From RGIG5612 sp017511185 (GTDB lineage Bacteria; Bacillota; Clostridia; Lachnospirales; Lachnospiraceae): a stretch of 64,000 nucleotides of DNA. Below the pieces are notes generated by a model that saw only the letters and a program-made list of their open reading frames with translations, did not search any database and was not told the origin of the DNA. A program made the translations under genes and the position numbers. The DNA lies in the NCBI GenBank assembly GCA_017511185.1, contig JAFWLF010000006.1, forward strand, positions 1 to 64,000, read 5' to 3'. Within the stretch, counting starts at the first letter, position 1. The number at the start of each line of letters is the position of its first letter. Positions 48,519 through 58,332 of the stretch are shown one piece after another.

Positions 48519-50243
48519 ATGACAGTCGAATTTTGGTTTTTAATTGGTGCAGCCCTGGTATTTTGGATGCAGGCAGGTTTTGCCATGGTGGAGACGGGAT
48601 TTACCCGCGCAAAGAATGCCGGCAATATCATCATGAAGAACCTGATGGATTTCTGCATCGGTACTGTTGTGTTTTCCCTTCTGGGATATGCTCTGATGAT
48701 GGGAGAAGATACACTGTTTGGTCTGCTCGGCAAGCCAAATCTGGATCTGTTCCTGCATTTTAAAGAGTTTATCGCCGCTCCTGCTGAAGGATTTACAAAT
48801 GCAAGTTACTTTGTATTCAATCTGGTCTTTTGTGCGACAACGGCAACCATTGTTTCCGGGGCTATGGCAGAGCGGACAAAATTTTCTGCTTATTGTGTAT
48901 ATTCGGGCGTGATCAGTCTGATCATCTACCCGATCGAGGCTCACTGGATCTGGGGCGGCGGCTGGCTGAGTCAGATTGGTTTTCACGATTATGCCGGTTC
49001 CTGTGCGATCCATATGGTTGGCGGCATTGCTGCCCTAATCGGTGCGATCGTTCTTGGGCCGCGTATTGGAAAATATGTGACTGATAAAGATGGAAAAGTT
49101 ACAAAGGTCAATGCGATCCCGGGACATTCCATTCCTTTGGGGGCATTAGGAGTGTTCATTCTTTGGCTGGGCTGGTACGGCTTCAATGGCGCGGCAGCAA
49201 CTTCTCCGTCTGAGCTTTCGTCTATTTTTCTGACGACTACGATTGCCCCGGCTATTGCAACCTGTACGACCATGATCTATACGTGGATCAAAAATGGAAA
49301 GCCGGATGTTTCCATGTGCCTCAACGCATCTCTGGCCGGTCTGGTTGGAATTACGGCAGGGTGTGATGCATTGGATGCTTTTGGCTCAGCGATCGTAGGA
49401 GTTGTTTCCGGCATTCTGGTTGTGATCATCGTTGAATTCCTGGATCTGAAACTTCATATTGATGACCCGGTAGGTGCTGTGGGCGTACATTGTGCAAATG
49501 GCATTTGGGGAACGATTGCCGTAGGTCTTTTGGCAAATCCAAATGCGCCTGCTGGACTCAGGGGACTCTTTTATACGGGTGACTTCCGCCAGCTGGGCCT
49601 GCAGTTCCTTGGATTTATATCAGTTGCAGCCTGGGCCGCTGTGACGATGACACTTTTCTTCCTGCTCCTTAAAAAAGTGAATTTCTTACGGGCAGAACCC
49701 GCAGATGAGTTAGCCGGCCTGGATGGCAGCGAACACGGACTGCCTAGCGCTTATGCTGACTTTATGCCTGCAGTGGATAAATATGCTGAGTATGGGACCG
49801 GCGACCATATTGTAGCCGTAACAGGAACGACGCCTGTGGCTGAAGCGGTTCCGGTGAAACGGGAGCCATCATTTGCTGGTGATGGACATAAATTTACCAA
49901 AGTGGAGATCGTGTTCAAGGAAGAAAAACTGTATGCCTTGAAGGATGCCATGAGCAAGTTGGGAATAACTGGCATGACCGTCTCCCATGTTATGGGGTAT
50001 GGCATGCAGAAAGGACACACGGAATTTTATCGTGGTGTTCCGGTGGAAACGGACCTTCGACCAAAAGTACAGGTGGATATCGTTGTCTCCAAAATACCAG
50101 TGCGTGATGTGATCGAAACAGCCAAAAGCGTACTGTATACCGGACATATCGGTGATGGCAAGATCTTTGTTTATGACGTAGAGAACGTAGTCAAGGTACG
50201 TACCGGTGAAGAAGGCTATGACGCACTTCAGGACGTGGAATAA
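48519..50243 (+). CDS. amtB-glnK: Ammonium channel AmtB fused to a PII signalling domain
   Basis: 574-aa fusion. Residues 1-~405 are the eleven-helix Amt/Rh channel: FWMQAGFAMVETGFTRAKNA at about 15-34, ATIVSGAMAERTKF, the vestibule and pore His regions (GSCAIHMVGGIAALIGAIVL, PVGAVGVHCANGIWGTIAVG). A linker leads to a PII/GlnK domain at about 457-574: KVEIVFKEEKLYALKDAMSK, the T-loop with Tyr504 (EFYRGVPVE), and the nucleotide-site motif HIGDGKIFVYDVENVVKVRTG. In GlnK the equivalent tyrosine is uridylylated in enterobacteria; no uridylyltransferase gene is in view. The fusion forces one PII module per channel monomer. It lies between glnN and asnB. Confidence 0.95.
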   Translation: MTVEFWFLIGAALVFWMQAGFAMVETGFTRAKNAGNIIMKNLMDFCIGTVVFSLLGYALMMGEDTLFGLLGKPNLDLFLHFKEFIAAPAEGFTNASYFVFNLVFCATTATIVSGAMAERTKFSAYCVYSGVISLIIYPIEAHWIWGGGWLSQIGFHDYAGSCAIHMVGGIAALIGAIVLGPRIGKYVTDKDGKVTKVNAIPGHSIPLGALGVFILWLGWYGFNGAAATSPSELSSIFLTTTIAPAIATCTTMIYTWIKNGKPDVSMCLNASLAGLVGITAGCDALDAFGSAIVGVVSGILVVIIVEFLDLKLHIDDPVGAVGVHCANGIWGTIAVGLLANPNAPAGLRGLFYTGDFRQLGLQFLGFISVAAWAAVTMTLFFLLLKKVNFLRAEPADELAGLDGSEHGLPSAYADFMPAVDKYAEYGTGDHIVAVTGTTPVAEAVPVKREPSFAGDGHKFTKVEIVFKEEKLYALKDAMSKLGITGMTVSHVMGYGMQKGHTEFYRGVPVETDLRPKVQVDIVVSKIPVRDVIETAKSVLYTGHIGDGKIFVYDVENVVKVRTGEEGYDALQDVE

Positions 50244-50266
50244 AAAGGCCGGAGGAGTTATCTGAT

Positions 50267-51850
50267 ATGTGTTCGATCATGGGTTATTGCGGCAGAGATG
50301 CCGATATGGAAAAATTCAAAGAGGGTTTTGAGCGTACAATCTCCAGAGGACCTGATGACAGCCGGATCATAGATACCGGCGAGGGTGTTTTGGGATTTCA
50401 CAGATTATCGATCATGGGGCTGACGCCGTCAGGCATGCAGCCCTTTACGCTTGATGGGAGTTATGTTGTATGCAACGGGGAATTATACGGGTTTGAAAAG
50501 CAAAGAAAAGAGCTGGAGGCAAAAGGGTATTGTTTCCAAAGTGACAGTGACTGCGAGATCATCCTCCCTTTATATTTTGAGTATGGCACCGACTTTTTTG
50601 CCGCATTAGACGCGGAATTCGCCTGCATCATTTATGACGGAAAGACCAAGTCGTTTCTGGCGGCCAGAGATCCGATCGGTATCCGGCCGCTCTACTATGG
50701 TTATGATGAAAAAGGAGTGATCGTCTTTGCCAGTGAGGCAAAGAATCTGGTGGGACTGGTAAACAAGATCATGCCATTTCCGCCAGGACACTATTATAAA
50801 GACGGGCAGTTCATCTGCTACTGCGATATCACGAAAGTGGATACGGTATGTGAAGATGATCTGGAAACAGTTTGCAGGAACATCCACGATAAACTGACAG
50901 CAGGCGTACAAAAGCGTCTTATCGCTGATGCAAAGGTTGGTTTCCTGCTTTCCGGAGGATTGGATTCTTCGCTGGTCTGTGCGATTGCCGCAAGAGAGAG
51001 CAAGGCCCCTATCAGGACCTTTGCCATAGGCATGAGTGAAGATGCTATCGACCTGAAATATGCTAAGCAGGTGGCTGATTATATCGGAGCAGATCATACA
51101 GAGGTCTATATGACACCCGGCGAGGTTCTCTCCTCTCTGGAAAAAGTGATCGAATTGCTTGGGACCTATGATATCACCACGATCCGTGCAAGTATGGGCA
51201 TGTATTTAGTCTGCAAAGCGATCCATGAACAGACAGACATCCGTGTGCTTTTGACCGGGGAAATTTCGGATGAACTGTTTGGCTATAAATATACAGACTT
51301 TGCGCCATCGGCCAAAGCCTTTCAGGAAGAATCGGAAAAACGTATCCGGGAGCTTCATATGTACGATGTGCTCCGGGCAGACCGCTGTATTTCCGTCAAT
51401 TCCCTGGAAGCCAGGGTCCCGTTTGGCGATCTGGATTTTGTGGAATATGTGATGCATATTGATCCGGAATTGAAAGTCAATAAATATGGAAAAGGAAAAT
51501 ACCTGCTCCGCCATGCATTTGAGGGGCAGGAATATCTTCCGGATTCAATCCTTTGGCGGGAAAAAGCAGCTTTTTCTGATGCTGTCGGACACTCAATGGT
51601 GGATTACCTGAAAGAATATGCCCAGGCACAATATTCAGATGAAGAATTTGAAACAAAACGTACACAATATTCCTATGCACAGCCGTTTACCAAAGAATCA
51701 CTCCTTTACCGGGAAATCTTTGAAAAGTATTACCCGCAGCAGGCAGAGATGGTAGTAGATTTCTGGATGCCGAACAAGGAGTGGGAGGGCTGTAATGTAG
51801 ATGACCCGTCCGCCCGTGTTTTATCAAACTATGGCGAAAGCGGTATTTAA
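50267..51850 (+). CDS. asnB: Asparagine synthetase (glutamine-hydrolysing)
   Basis: 527-aa AsnB. The N-terminal class II glutaminase begins MCSIMGYCG with the catalytic Cys2 exposed after Met removal, followed by SRGPDDSRI, GFHRLSIMG and CNGELYG. The synthetase domain has the ATP pyrophosphatase P-loop FLLSGGLDSSLVCAIAA (about 225-241) and RTFAIGMSEDAIDLKYA. It makes asparagine from aspartate, ATP and glutamine. Encoded after the ammonium channel and before the purine genes, it is one of several glutamine-consuming enzymes of this unit. Confidence 0.94.
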   Translation: MCSIMGYCGRDADMEKFKEGFERTISRGPDDSRIIDTGEGVLGFHRLSIMGLTPSGMQPFTLDGSYVVCNGELYGFEKQRKELEAKGYCFQSDSDCEIILPLYFEYGTDFFAALDAEFACIIYDGKTKSFLAARDPIGIRPLYYGYDEKGVIVFASEAKNLVGLVNKIMPFPPGHYYKDGQFICYCDITKVDTVCEDDLETVCRNIHDKLTAGVQKRLIADAKVGFLLSGGLDSSLVCAIAARESKAPIRTFAIGMSEDAIDLKYAKQVADYIGADHTEVYMTPGEVLSSLEKVIELLGTYDITTIRASMGMYLVCKAIHEQTDIRVLLTGEISDELFGYKYTDFAPSAKAFQEESEKRIRELHMYDVLRADRCISVNSLEARVPFGDLDFVEYVMHIDPELKVNKYGKGKYLLRHAFEGQEYLPDSILWREKAAFSDAVGHSMVDYLKEYAQAQYSDEEFETKRTQYSYAQPFTKESLLYREIFEKYYPQQAEMVVDFWMPNKEWEGCNVDDPSARVLSNYGESGI

Positions 51851-51872
51851 TATTTTTATGGAGGCAGCAGGT

Positions 51873-52586
51873 ATGACAAAAAAGGAACAGCTTTATGAAG
51901 GCAAGGCCAAAAAGGTTTTTGCAACGGATGACCCGGAGCTTTTGATCGTTTCCTATAAGGACGATGCAACCGCATTTAACGGTCTGAAAAAAGGGACGAT
52001 TGCAGGAAAAGGCATCATTAATAACCAGATGAGCAATGCTCTGATGGGTTATCTGTCAGAACGCGGGATCCCGACTCATTTTGTGCAGGAAATAAATGAA
52101 AGAGAAACTGTCGTTAAAAAAGTGACTATTGTTCCGCTGGAGGTCATCGTCCGTAATATTGCGGCGGGCTCCTTTGCCAAAAATTACGGAGTTGAAGAAG
52201 GAAGACCACTTGCGAACCCAACCATAGAGTTTTCTTATAAAAATGATGCATTAGGGGATCCCCTGATGAACGAATATCATGCGACGGCTTTAGGGCTGGC
52301 CACACATGATGAAATCCAAATGATCAAAGACTATTCCTTCCAGATTAATAAAGAGTTACAATCCTTTTGGAATGCCTGCGGGGTCACGCTGGTCGATTTC
52401 AAGCTGGAGTTCGGAAGACTTTCTGACGGAACGATTGTTCTGGCAGACGAGATCAGTCCGGACACCTGTCGGCTGTGGGATGCTGCAAGCGGAGAAAAAC
52501 TGGATAAGGACCGATTCCGCCGTGACCTTGGCGGTGTTGAGGAAGCCTACCAGGAGATCATGAAACGTATGAAGCAGCAAATTTGA
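51873..52586 (+). CDS. purC: SAICAR synthetase (phosphoribosylaminoimidazole-succinocarboxamide synthase)
   Basis: Joins aspartate to CAIR in purine synthesis. ATG 51873 has GGAGG eight bases upstream, giving 237 aa, the family size; longer in-frame starts overlap asnB and lack support. The protein shows KKEQLYEGKAKKVFATDDPE, SYKDDATAFNGLKKGTIAGK, PLEVIVRNIAAGSFAKNYG, DFKLEFGRL and the signature LADEISPDTCRLWD. It is the first of the purine genes in the run. Confidence 0.96.
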   Translation: MTKKEQLYEGKAKKVFATDDPELLIVSYKDDATAFNGLKKGTIAGKGIINNQMSNALMGYLSERGIPTHFVQEINERETVVKKVTIVPLEVIVRNIAAGSFAKNYGVEEGRPLANPTIEFSYKNDALGDPLMNEYHATALGLATHDEIQMIKDYSFQINKELQSFWNACGVTLVDFKLEFGRLSDGTIVLADEISPDTCRLWDAASGEKLDKDRFRRDLGGVEEAYQEIMKRMKQQI

Positions 52587-52617
52587 AAGAACCAGAAATC
52601 TGGAAAAGGAGCAAAAC

Positions 52618-53892
52618 ATGAAAACGTGTGCAATTGTCGGTATTAACTGGGGAGATGAAGGAAAAGGCCGAATGGTCGATTACCTGACTGGAAACTATGA
52701 TGTTGTTATTCGCTATCAGGGAGGAGGAAATGCAGGCCATACGGTCATTAATGATAAGGGCAAATTTGCACTGCATCTTCTTCCATCCGGCATTTTTCAT
52801 ACAGGTGTAGTCAATATTCTCGGAAACGGTGTTGCGCTGGATCCGGAAAATCTGTGGAAGGAAATGCAGGAAGTCATTACAAAAGGAGTTTCCCTGACCC
52901 CGGAAAACCTGAAGATCAGTGACCGGGCATCTCTTTTGATGCCGTGGCACCGAGATTTGGATGGCCTGGAGGAACAGCGGCTTGCAGATAAAAAATACGG
53001 TTCTACCGGACAGGGCATTGCACCGTTTTACTCTGATAAATACCAGAAAAAAACGATCCTTGCGGGAGAGCTGTTTTATCCTAAGGAATTAAAGGCACAT
53101 CTTTCCGATCTTATGGAGTGGAAAAACCTAACGTTGACGAATGTTTATCATGGAACAGCATATACGAAGGAAATGTTGGAGCAATGGCTGCATGATTATT
53201 GCGACCCGATCAAACCATTTATCTGTGATACGGGTGCTTTTCTGCGGGATGCGCAGAAACAAGATAAAAGTATTATGTTTGAAGCACAGCTTGGTGCGCT
53301 TCGGGATCTGGATTACGGAATTTATCCGTACACGACGTCTTCCAATACAACAGCCGCTTATGCACCAATCGGCGCTGGCTTCCCATCTCTGAAGCTGACT
53401 GATGTGGTTGGTGTGGTAAAAGCATATTCCACCTGTGTTGGAGAGGGTCCTTTTGTTTGTGAAATGTTTGGAGAAGAGGCAGAGCAGCTCAGAAAGATTG
53501 GCGGTGAATATGGCGCCAAGACCGGGCGGCCGCGCCGTGTCGGACCAATTGATCTGGTTGCCACCCGTTATGGAGTAGAAGTGCAGGCAGCGACCAAGAT
53601 CGCGCTGACAAAAATGGACATATTAGGATATATGGAAAAGATTCCAGTCTGCACACATTATAAAGTTGGAGAGAAACTGATCGACCGCTTCCCGTTCCCA
53701 ATGGAACTGGCAAACGCAGAACCGGTTATTGAATACGTGGAGGGATGGAAGTGTGATCTGTCCGGCGCAAGAAAGTGGGAAGATCTGCCAAAGGCAGCGC
53801 AGGACTATATTCTTATGATCGAAGAAGCAATTGAATGCCCGATCACATTTGTTTCCGTTGGTCCGGAAAGAGACAGCCTGATCATCCGATAA
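52618..53892 (+). CDS. purA: Adenylosuccinate synthetase
   Basis: Commits IMP to AMP synthesis with GTP and aspartate. The protein is 424 aa, normal. The N-terminal P-loop is GINWGDEGKGRMVDYLTGN (about 8-26), followed by YQGGGNAGHTVINDKGKFALH and GDRASLLMPWHRDLD-like wording. The active-site loop PYTTSSNTTAAYAPIG, GPFVCEMFGEEAEQL and the C-terminal RRVGPIDLVATRYGVEVQ are typical. A purB gene follows, completing the two AMP-branch activities. Confidence 0.97.
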   Translation: MKTCAIVGINWGDEGKGRMVDYLTGNYDVVIRYQGGGNAGHTVINDKGKFALHLLPSGIFHTGVVNILGNGVALDPENLWKEMQEVITKGVSLTPENLKISDRASLLMPWHRDLDGLEEQRLADKKYGSTGQGIAPFYSDKYQKKTILAGELFYPKELKAHLSDLMEWKNLTLTNVYHGTAYTKEMLEQWLHDYCDPIKPFICDTGAFLRDAQKQDKSIMFEAQLGALRDLDYGIYPYTTSSNTTAAYAPIGAGFPSLKLTDVVGVVKAYSTCVGEGPFVCEMFGEEAEQLRKIGGEYGAKTGRPRRVGPIDLVATRYGVEVQAATKIALTKMDILGYMEKIPVCTHYKVGEKLIDRFPFPMELANAEPVIEYVEGWKCDLSGARKWEDLPKAAQDYILMIEEAIECPITFVSVGPERDSLIIR

Positions 53893-53928
53893 TAAGAATT
53901 GTTGACAGCATGAAAGAAGGAGAGAACC

Positions 53929-55344
53929 ATGACAGATCATTATGAATCACCGTTGGCATCACGTTATGCATCAGACTACATGTTAAAACTGTTTTCTGCA
54001 GATGCAAGGTATCAGCTTTGGAGAAAACTCTGGACCGAACTGGCCCGTGAAGAAGGAAAACTGGGGCTTCCGATTAGTGAAGCGCAAGTGAAGGAATTAG
54101 AAGAGCATATCACAGATATCGATTATGACTGTGTTAGAGCAAGGGAAAAAGAAGTTCGTCATGATGTGATGGCTCATGTTTATGCATATGGAAAGGCCGC
54201 ACCTTCGGCAGCCGGAATCATCCATCTGGGTGCGACCAGCTGTTATGTAACTGATAATGCTGATCTGATCCTTTATCGGGACGCCCTTATCTATCTTCGC
54301 AGGGAACTGCTTTCTGTTTTAAAGAATCTGGCACAGTTTGCCGATCAGTATAAAGCAATGCCGATCTTGGGCTATACGCACTATCAGCCTGCACAGCTTG
54401 TGACGGTTGGTAAACGGGCAACCCTTTGGATGCAGGACTTTTATTCCGATCTGAAGGAGATAGATTTCGCATTAGAAAATATCAAATTTCTTGGCTGCCG
54501 TGGAACGACCGGAACCGAGGCAAGTTTTCTGGATCTGTTCGAAGGAGATGTGTCAAAGATCGATGCAATGAACCAGGCACTGGCAGAAACATTTGGATTT
54601 GATGCCTGCTATGACGTTTGCGGACAAACTTATCCGAGAAAAGTCGATGCCAGGATTCTGAATGCTCTTTCCTCTTTGGCGCAGAGCTGCTACCGCATGG
54701 CAAATGATATTCGACTTCTGCAGCATGACCGGCAGGTAGAAGAGCCATTTGAGAAGGATCAGATCGGATCTTCCGCAATGGCCTATAAACGCAATCCAAT
54801 GCGATGTGAGCGGATCTGTTCACTGTCCCGTTATTTAATGACAGATGCTATGAATGCCCCATTGACAGCTTCTGCGCAGTGGCTGGAAAGAACGCTGGAT
54901 GATTCCGCAAACCGGCGGATCTCCATGCCGGAGGGATTCCTCTGTGCGGATGCCATCCTGCGTCTGGCACAGAATGTTACAGATGGTCTGCATGTAAATG
55001 AAAAGATCATCGAACGGTCTGTACAGGAATACTTGCCTTTTATTGCAACGGAAAATCTGCTGATGGAAGCCGTAAAGAAAGGTGGTGACCGGCAGGCATT
55101 GCACGAGATCATTCGCAAATGTTCCATGGAAGCGACGGCAGAAATGAAAGCCGGCAGAGACTGTGACCTGTTATCCCGTCTGGCAGCAGAAAAACAGTTC
55201 GGCCTCTCAGAAGAGGAAATGAAAGAGCTTCTGAAACCGGATCTTTATATTGGCCGCTGCAAAGAGCAGGTAAGCCTGTTTTTAGAACGTCTGCAGCCAA
55301 TTCTTTCGACAGCAGAAAAACAGGATATAACGATTGACCTATAG
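53929..55344 (+). CDS. purB: Adenylosuccinate lyase
   Basis: Acts twice in purine synthesis, splitting SAICAR and adenylosuccinate to release fumarate. The 471-aa protein belongs to the fumarase/ASL superfamily; the signature loop is GSSAMAYKRNPMRCERICS (about 284-302). The N-terminal RYQLWRKLWTELAREEGKLG, HDVMAHVYAYGKAAPSAAG and IHLGATSCYVTDNADLILYRD are also diagnostic. It follows purA by 36 bp and precedes guaA by 10 bp. Confidence 0.96.
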   Translation: MTDHYESPLASRYASDYMLKLFSADARYQLWRKLWTELAREEGKLGLPISEAQVKELEEHITDIDYDCVRAREKEVRHDVMAHVYAYGKAAPSAAGIIHLGATSCYVTDNADLILYRDALIYLRRELLSVLKNLAQFADQYKAMPILGYTHYQPAQLVTVGKRATLWMQDFYSDLKEIDFALENIKFLGCRGTTGTEASFLDLFEGDVSKIDAMNQALAETFGFDACYDVCGQTYPRKVDARILNALSSLAQSCYRMANDIRLLQHDRQVEEPFEKDQIGSSAMAYKRNPMRCERICSLSRYLMTDAMNAPLTASAQWLERTLDDSANRRISMPEGFLCADAILRLAQNVTDGLHVNEKIIERSVQEYLPFIATENLLMEAVKKGGDRQALHEIIRKCSMEATAEMKAGRDCDLLSRLAAEKQFGLSEEEMKELLKPDLYIGRCKEQVSLFLERLQPILSTAEKQDITIDL

Positions 55345-55354
55345 AGAGGGAATT

Positions 55355-56887
55355 ATGGATAAAATTCTGGTCCTGGATTTTGGCGGACAATACAATCAGC
55401 TGATCGCACGCAGAGTGCGTGACCAGCAGGTCTATGCAGAGATCAAATCCTGGCAGCAGATCACGCCGGAAGAGATTCGGGAAGAAAAATATAAAGGAAT
55501 CATTTTTACCGGAGGCCCAAACAGCGTCTATGATCTGTCATCGCCGCATTATGACCCGGCTGTGCTGGATTTAGGCATTCCGATTTTAGGGATCTGTTAT
55601 GGCGATCAGCTTATGGCGTATATGGCCGGAGGCACAGTTTCTTCCGCAGAAACTTCCAGCGAATATGGAAAGACAAATTTGCATGTTTCAGAGCATATCC
55701 TTTTTCAGGATGTTCCCGCAGAGAGTATCTGCTGGATGAGCCACACAGATTATATCAGCAAGGCTCCATCCGGATTTATGACAATCGCATACACTGCAAA
55801 ATGTCCGTGCGCAGCCATGGCAGATGATACAAGGAAGCTGTATGGCGTGCAGTTTCACCCGGAAGTAACACATACCGCATACGGAACACAGATCCTGCGG
55901 AATTTTCTGTTCCATATCTGCACATGCAGTGCGGACTGGAAGGTGGAAGACTTTGCCGCACAGCTGATCGAAAAATATAAAAACCAGCTGCAGGGAAAGA
56001 GGGTGCTTCTGGCATTATCCGGCGGCGTAGATTCCTCTGTGGCAGCAGTGCTTTTGCACAAAGCCGTTGGCAGCAATCTGGTCTGTGTGTTTGTAGACCA
56101 TGGTCTCCTTAGGAAAAACGAAGGCGACTTTGTAGAGAAGACTTTCAAAGAAGAACAGAAGATGAATCTGATCCGGGTGAACGCGGAAGAGAGATTCTTA
56201 AATAAATTAGCCGGCGTGACAGATCCGGAAACTAAACGCAAGATCATCGGAGAAGAGTTTATCCGGGTCTTTGAAGAAGAAGCCGCTAAACTTGGGAAGA
56301 TCAACGTTCTGGCGCAGGGTACGATCTATCCGGATGTGATTGAAAGCGGAAAAGGAGATTCGGCCGTAATCAAGAGCCATCACAATGTCGGCGGCCTTCC
56401 GGATGTCATTTCCTTTGATGAGATCGCAGAACCGCTGAGGGATCTTTTTAAAGATGAAGTCCGTGCGGTCGGCACCCTGTTGGGCCTGCCAAAAGAGTTG
56501 GTCTATCGCCAGCCTTTCCCGGGACCGGGCCTTGCTGTCCGGATCATCGGAGACATCACAAAAGAAAAACTGCTGCTTTTGCAGGAAGCAGATGCCATCT
56601 TTCGCGAAGAGATTGCGAAAGCGCAGTTGGAACATACACCGGATCAATACTTTGCAGTATTGACGAATGCACACAGTGTGGGTGTGATGGGAGATGCCAG
56701 AACTTATGGTTATGTCGTGGCACTCCGCGCAGTAGAAACAGATGATTTCATGACCGCGGAATTCTCCCGCCTTCCTTACGAAGTATTGGAGAAAGCAAGC
56801 AGTCGGATCACGAACGAGGTCCGTGGGATTTCGCGGGTCGTTTATGATATTTCATCCAAGCCGCCTTCTACGGTGGAGTGGGAATAA
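55355..56887 (+). CDS. guaA: GMP synthase (glutamine-hydrolysing)
   Basis: Converts XMP to GMP using glutamine. ATG 55355 follows AGAGAGGG; protein 510 aa, normal. The N-terminal class I glutaminase has Cys in LGICYGDQLMAYMAGG (about 78-93) and the His/Glu of FHPEVTHTAYG. The ATP pyrophosphatase domain has LLALSGGVDSSVAAVLLHKA (about 222-241). The C-terminal dimerisation domain ends FSRLPYEVLEKASSRITNEV and KPPSTVEWE, the exact GuaA ending. It consumes glutamine made by the adjacent synthetases. Confidence 0.97.
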   Translation: MDKILVLDFGGQYNQLIARRVRDQQVYAEIKSWQQITPEEIREEKYKGIIFTGGPNSVYDLSSPHYDPAVLDLGIPILGICYGDQLMAYMAGGTVSSAETSSEYGKTNLHVSEHILFQDVPAESICWMSHTDYISKAPSGFMTIAYTAKCPCAAMADDTRKLYGVQFHPEVTHTAYGTQILRNFLFHICTCSADWKVEDFAAQLIEKYKNQLQGKRVLLALSGGVDSSVAAVLLHKAVGSNLVCVFVDHGLLRKNEGDFVEKTFKEEQKMNLIRVNAEERFLNKLAGVTDPETKRKIIGEEFIRVFEEEAAKLGKINVLAQGTIYPDVIESGKGDSAVIKSHHNVGGLPDVISFDEIAEPLRDLFKDEVRAVGTLLGLPKELVYRQPFPGPGLAVRIIGDITKEKLLLLQEADAIFREEIAKAQLEHTPDQYFAVLTNAHSVGVMGDARTYGYVVALRAVETDDFMTAEFSRLPYEVLEKASSRITNEVRGISRVVYDISSKPPSTVEWE

Positions 56888-56901
56888 GGAGTTTACAAAG
56901 C

Positions 56902-58332
56902 ATGGATGTCCATGAGGAGTGCGGTGTCTTTGGTGTCATCGCAAGCAAACCCATCAACGCAGCAGAGATCTGCTATTACGGGCTGTATGCCCTTCAGCAC
57001 AGAGGACAGGAAAGCTGCGGGATCGTCGTCAATGATGACGGCGTCTTTGTGTCGCATAAGGACTTAGGGCTTGTGAACGATGTCTTTTCCAAAGAAGTCC
57101 TTTCTTCCTTCCCGGCTGGGACGATGGCAGTCGCCCATACTCGTTACGGTACGACCGGAGCCTCAAACCGGAACAACTGCCAGCCGATCGAAGTGAACCA
57201 TCAGAAAGGACGCATGGCGATCGCGCATAACGGCAATTTGTCCAATGCGGCAGAGCTGCGGAGCGAACTGGAACTTTCCGGCGCGATTTTCCACACCTCT
57301 TCTGACACGGAAACGATCGCATACATCGTGACAAAGGAACGGCTGCAGTCCCCTTCGATCGAAGAAGCTCTCAGCCGGGCGATGAATATTCTGGAAGGAG
57401 CCTATTCGCTGATCCTGCTTTCTCCGCAGAAACTGATCTGTGCACGTGACCCATATGGGTTCAGGCCGCTCTGCTATGGAAAAACTGAAGACGGCATGTA
57501 TATCATCGCATCCGAAAGCTGTGCACTCAAAGCGGTAGGAGCAGAGTTTATCCGCGATGTGGAACCGGGAGAGATCCTGATCTTTAGTAAGGATGGAATC
57601 AGATCCCGGAAGGAACACTGCGGGAAAAAAGAGAAAAAGATCTGTGTATTTGAATATATATACTTTGCAAGACCGGATTCGGTAGTGGATGGTATTCCTG
57701 TCCATGAAGCCCGGATCAATGCCGGCATGGCACTGGCCAGGACCCATCCGGTCTCAGCAGATATTGTGATCGGCGTCCCGGACTCCGGGCTGGATGCAGC
57801 ACTGGGATATAGCCGGGAATCAGGAATCCCATGTGAGATCGGACTGATCAAAAACAAATATATCGGCAGGACGTTTATAGCGCCGGACGGCAGACTGGAT
57901 CAGGTCAAGATCAAACTGTCAGCTGTAGAGTCAGTGGTTAAGGATAAACGGATCGTTCTGATCGATGATTCGATCGTCCGGGGAACGACGAGCGGAAGGA
58001 TCGTGAGGCTCCTTAGGGAAGCCGGGGCAAAAGAAGTGCATATGCGGATTTCTGCACCGCCGTTTTTGTTCCCTTGCTATTACGGAACGGATATCGATTC
58101 ACAGGATAATCTGATCGCCTGCCGGTATTCTGTTCCGGAGATTGCGGAAATGATCGGGGCAGACTCCCTGGGATATCTGCCAAAAGAACATCTTAAAGAC
58201 CTTGTGGCAGACGGCAGGTTCTGCAGCGCATGTTTTGACGGGGCTTATCCGACACAGATTCCGAAAGATTCGCGGAAAGACCGGTTTGAACGCCGTTTGT
58301 CTGAAATAAATGACGAGGTTAACGTATGTTAA
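56902..58332 (+). CDS. purF: Amidophosphoribosyltransferase
   Basis: First enzyme of purine synthesis, making phosphoribosylamine from PRPP and glutamine. From ATG 56902 (AAGGAG upstream) it has 476 aa. The glutaminase nucleophile is Cys7 (MDVHEECGVFGVIA), so a six-residue propeptide is probably removed, as in Bacillus PurF. RHRGQESCGI-like QHRGQESCGIVVNDDG, AHNGNLSNAAELR, the PRPP-binding loop VLIDDSIVRGTTSGRIV (about 362) and a cysteine-rich C-terminal region FCSACFDGAYP are seen. The stop overlaps carA by seven bases. Confidence 0.96.
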   Translation: MDVHEECGVFGVIASKPINAAEICYYGLYALQHRGQESCGIVVNDDGVFVSHKDLGLVNDVFSKEVLSSFPAGTMAVAHTRYGTTGASNRNNCQPIEVNHQKGRMAIAHNGNLSNAAELRSELELSGAIFHTSSDTETIAYIVTKERLQSPSIEEALSRAMNILEGAYSLILLSPQKLICARDPYGFRPLCYGKTEDGMYIIASESCALKAVGAEFIRDVEPGEILIFSKDGIRSRKEHCGKKEKKICVFEYIYFARPDSVVDGIPVHEARINAGMALARTHPVSADIVIGVPDSGLDAALGYSRESGIPCEIGLIKNKYIGRTFIAPDGRLDQVKIKLSAVESVVKDKRIVLIDDSIVRGTTSGRIVRLLREAGAKEVHMRISAPPFLFPCYYGTDIDSQDNLIACRYSVPEIAEMIGADSLGYLPKEHLKDLVADGRFCSACFDGAYPTQIPKDSRKDRFERRLSEINDEVNVC

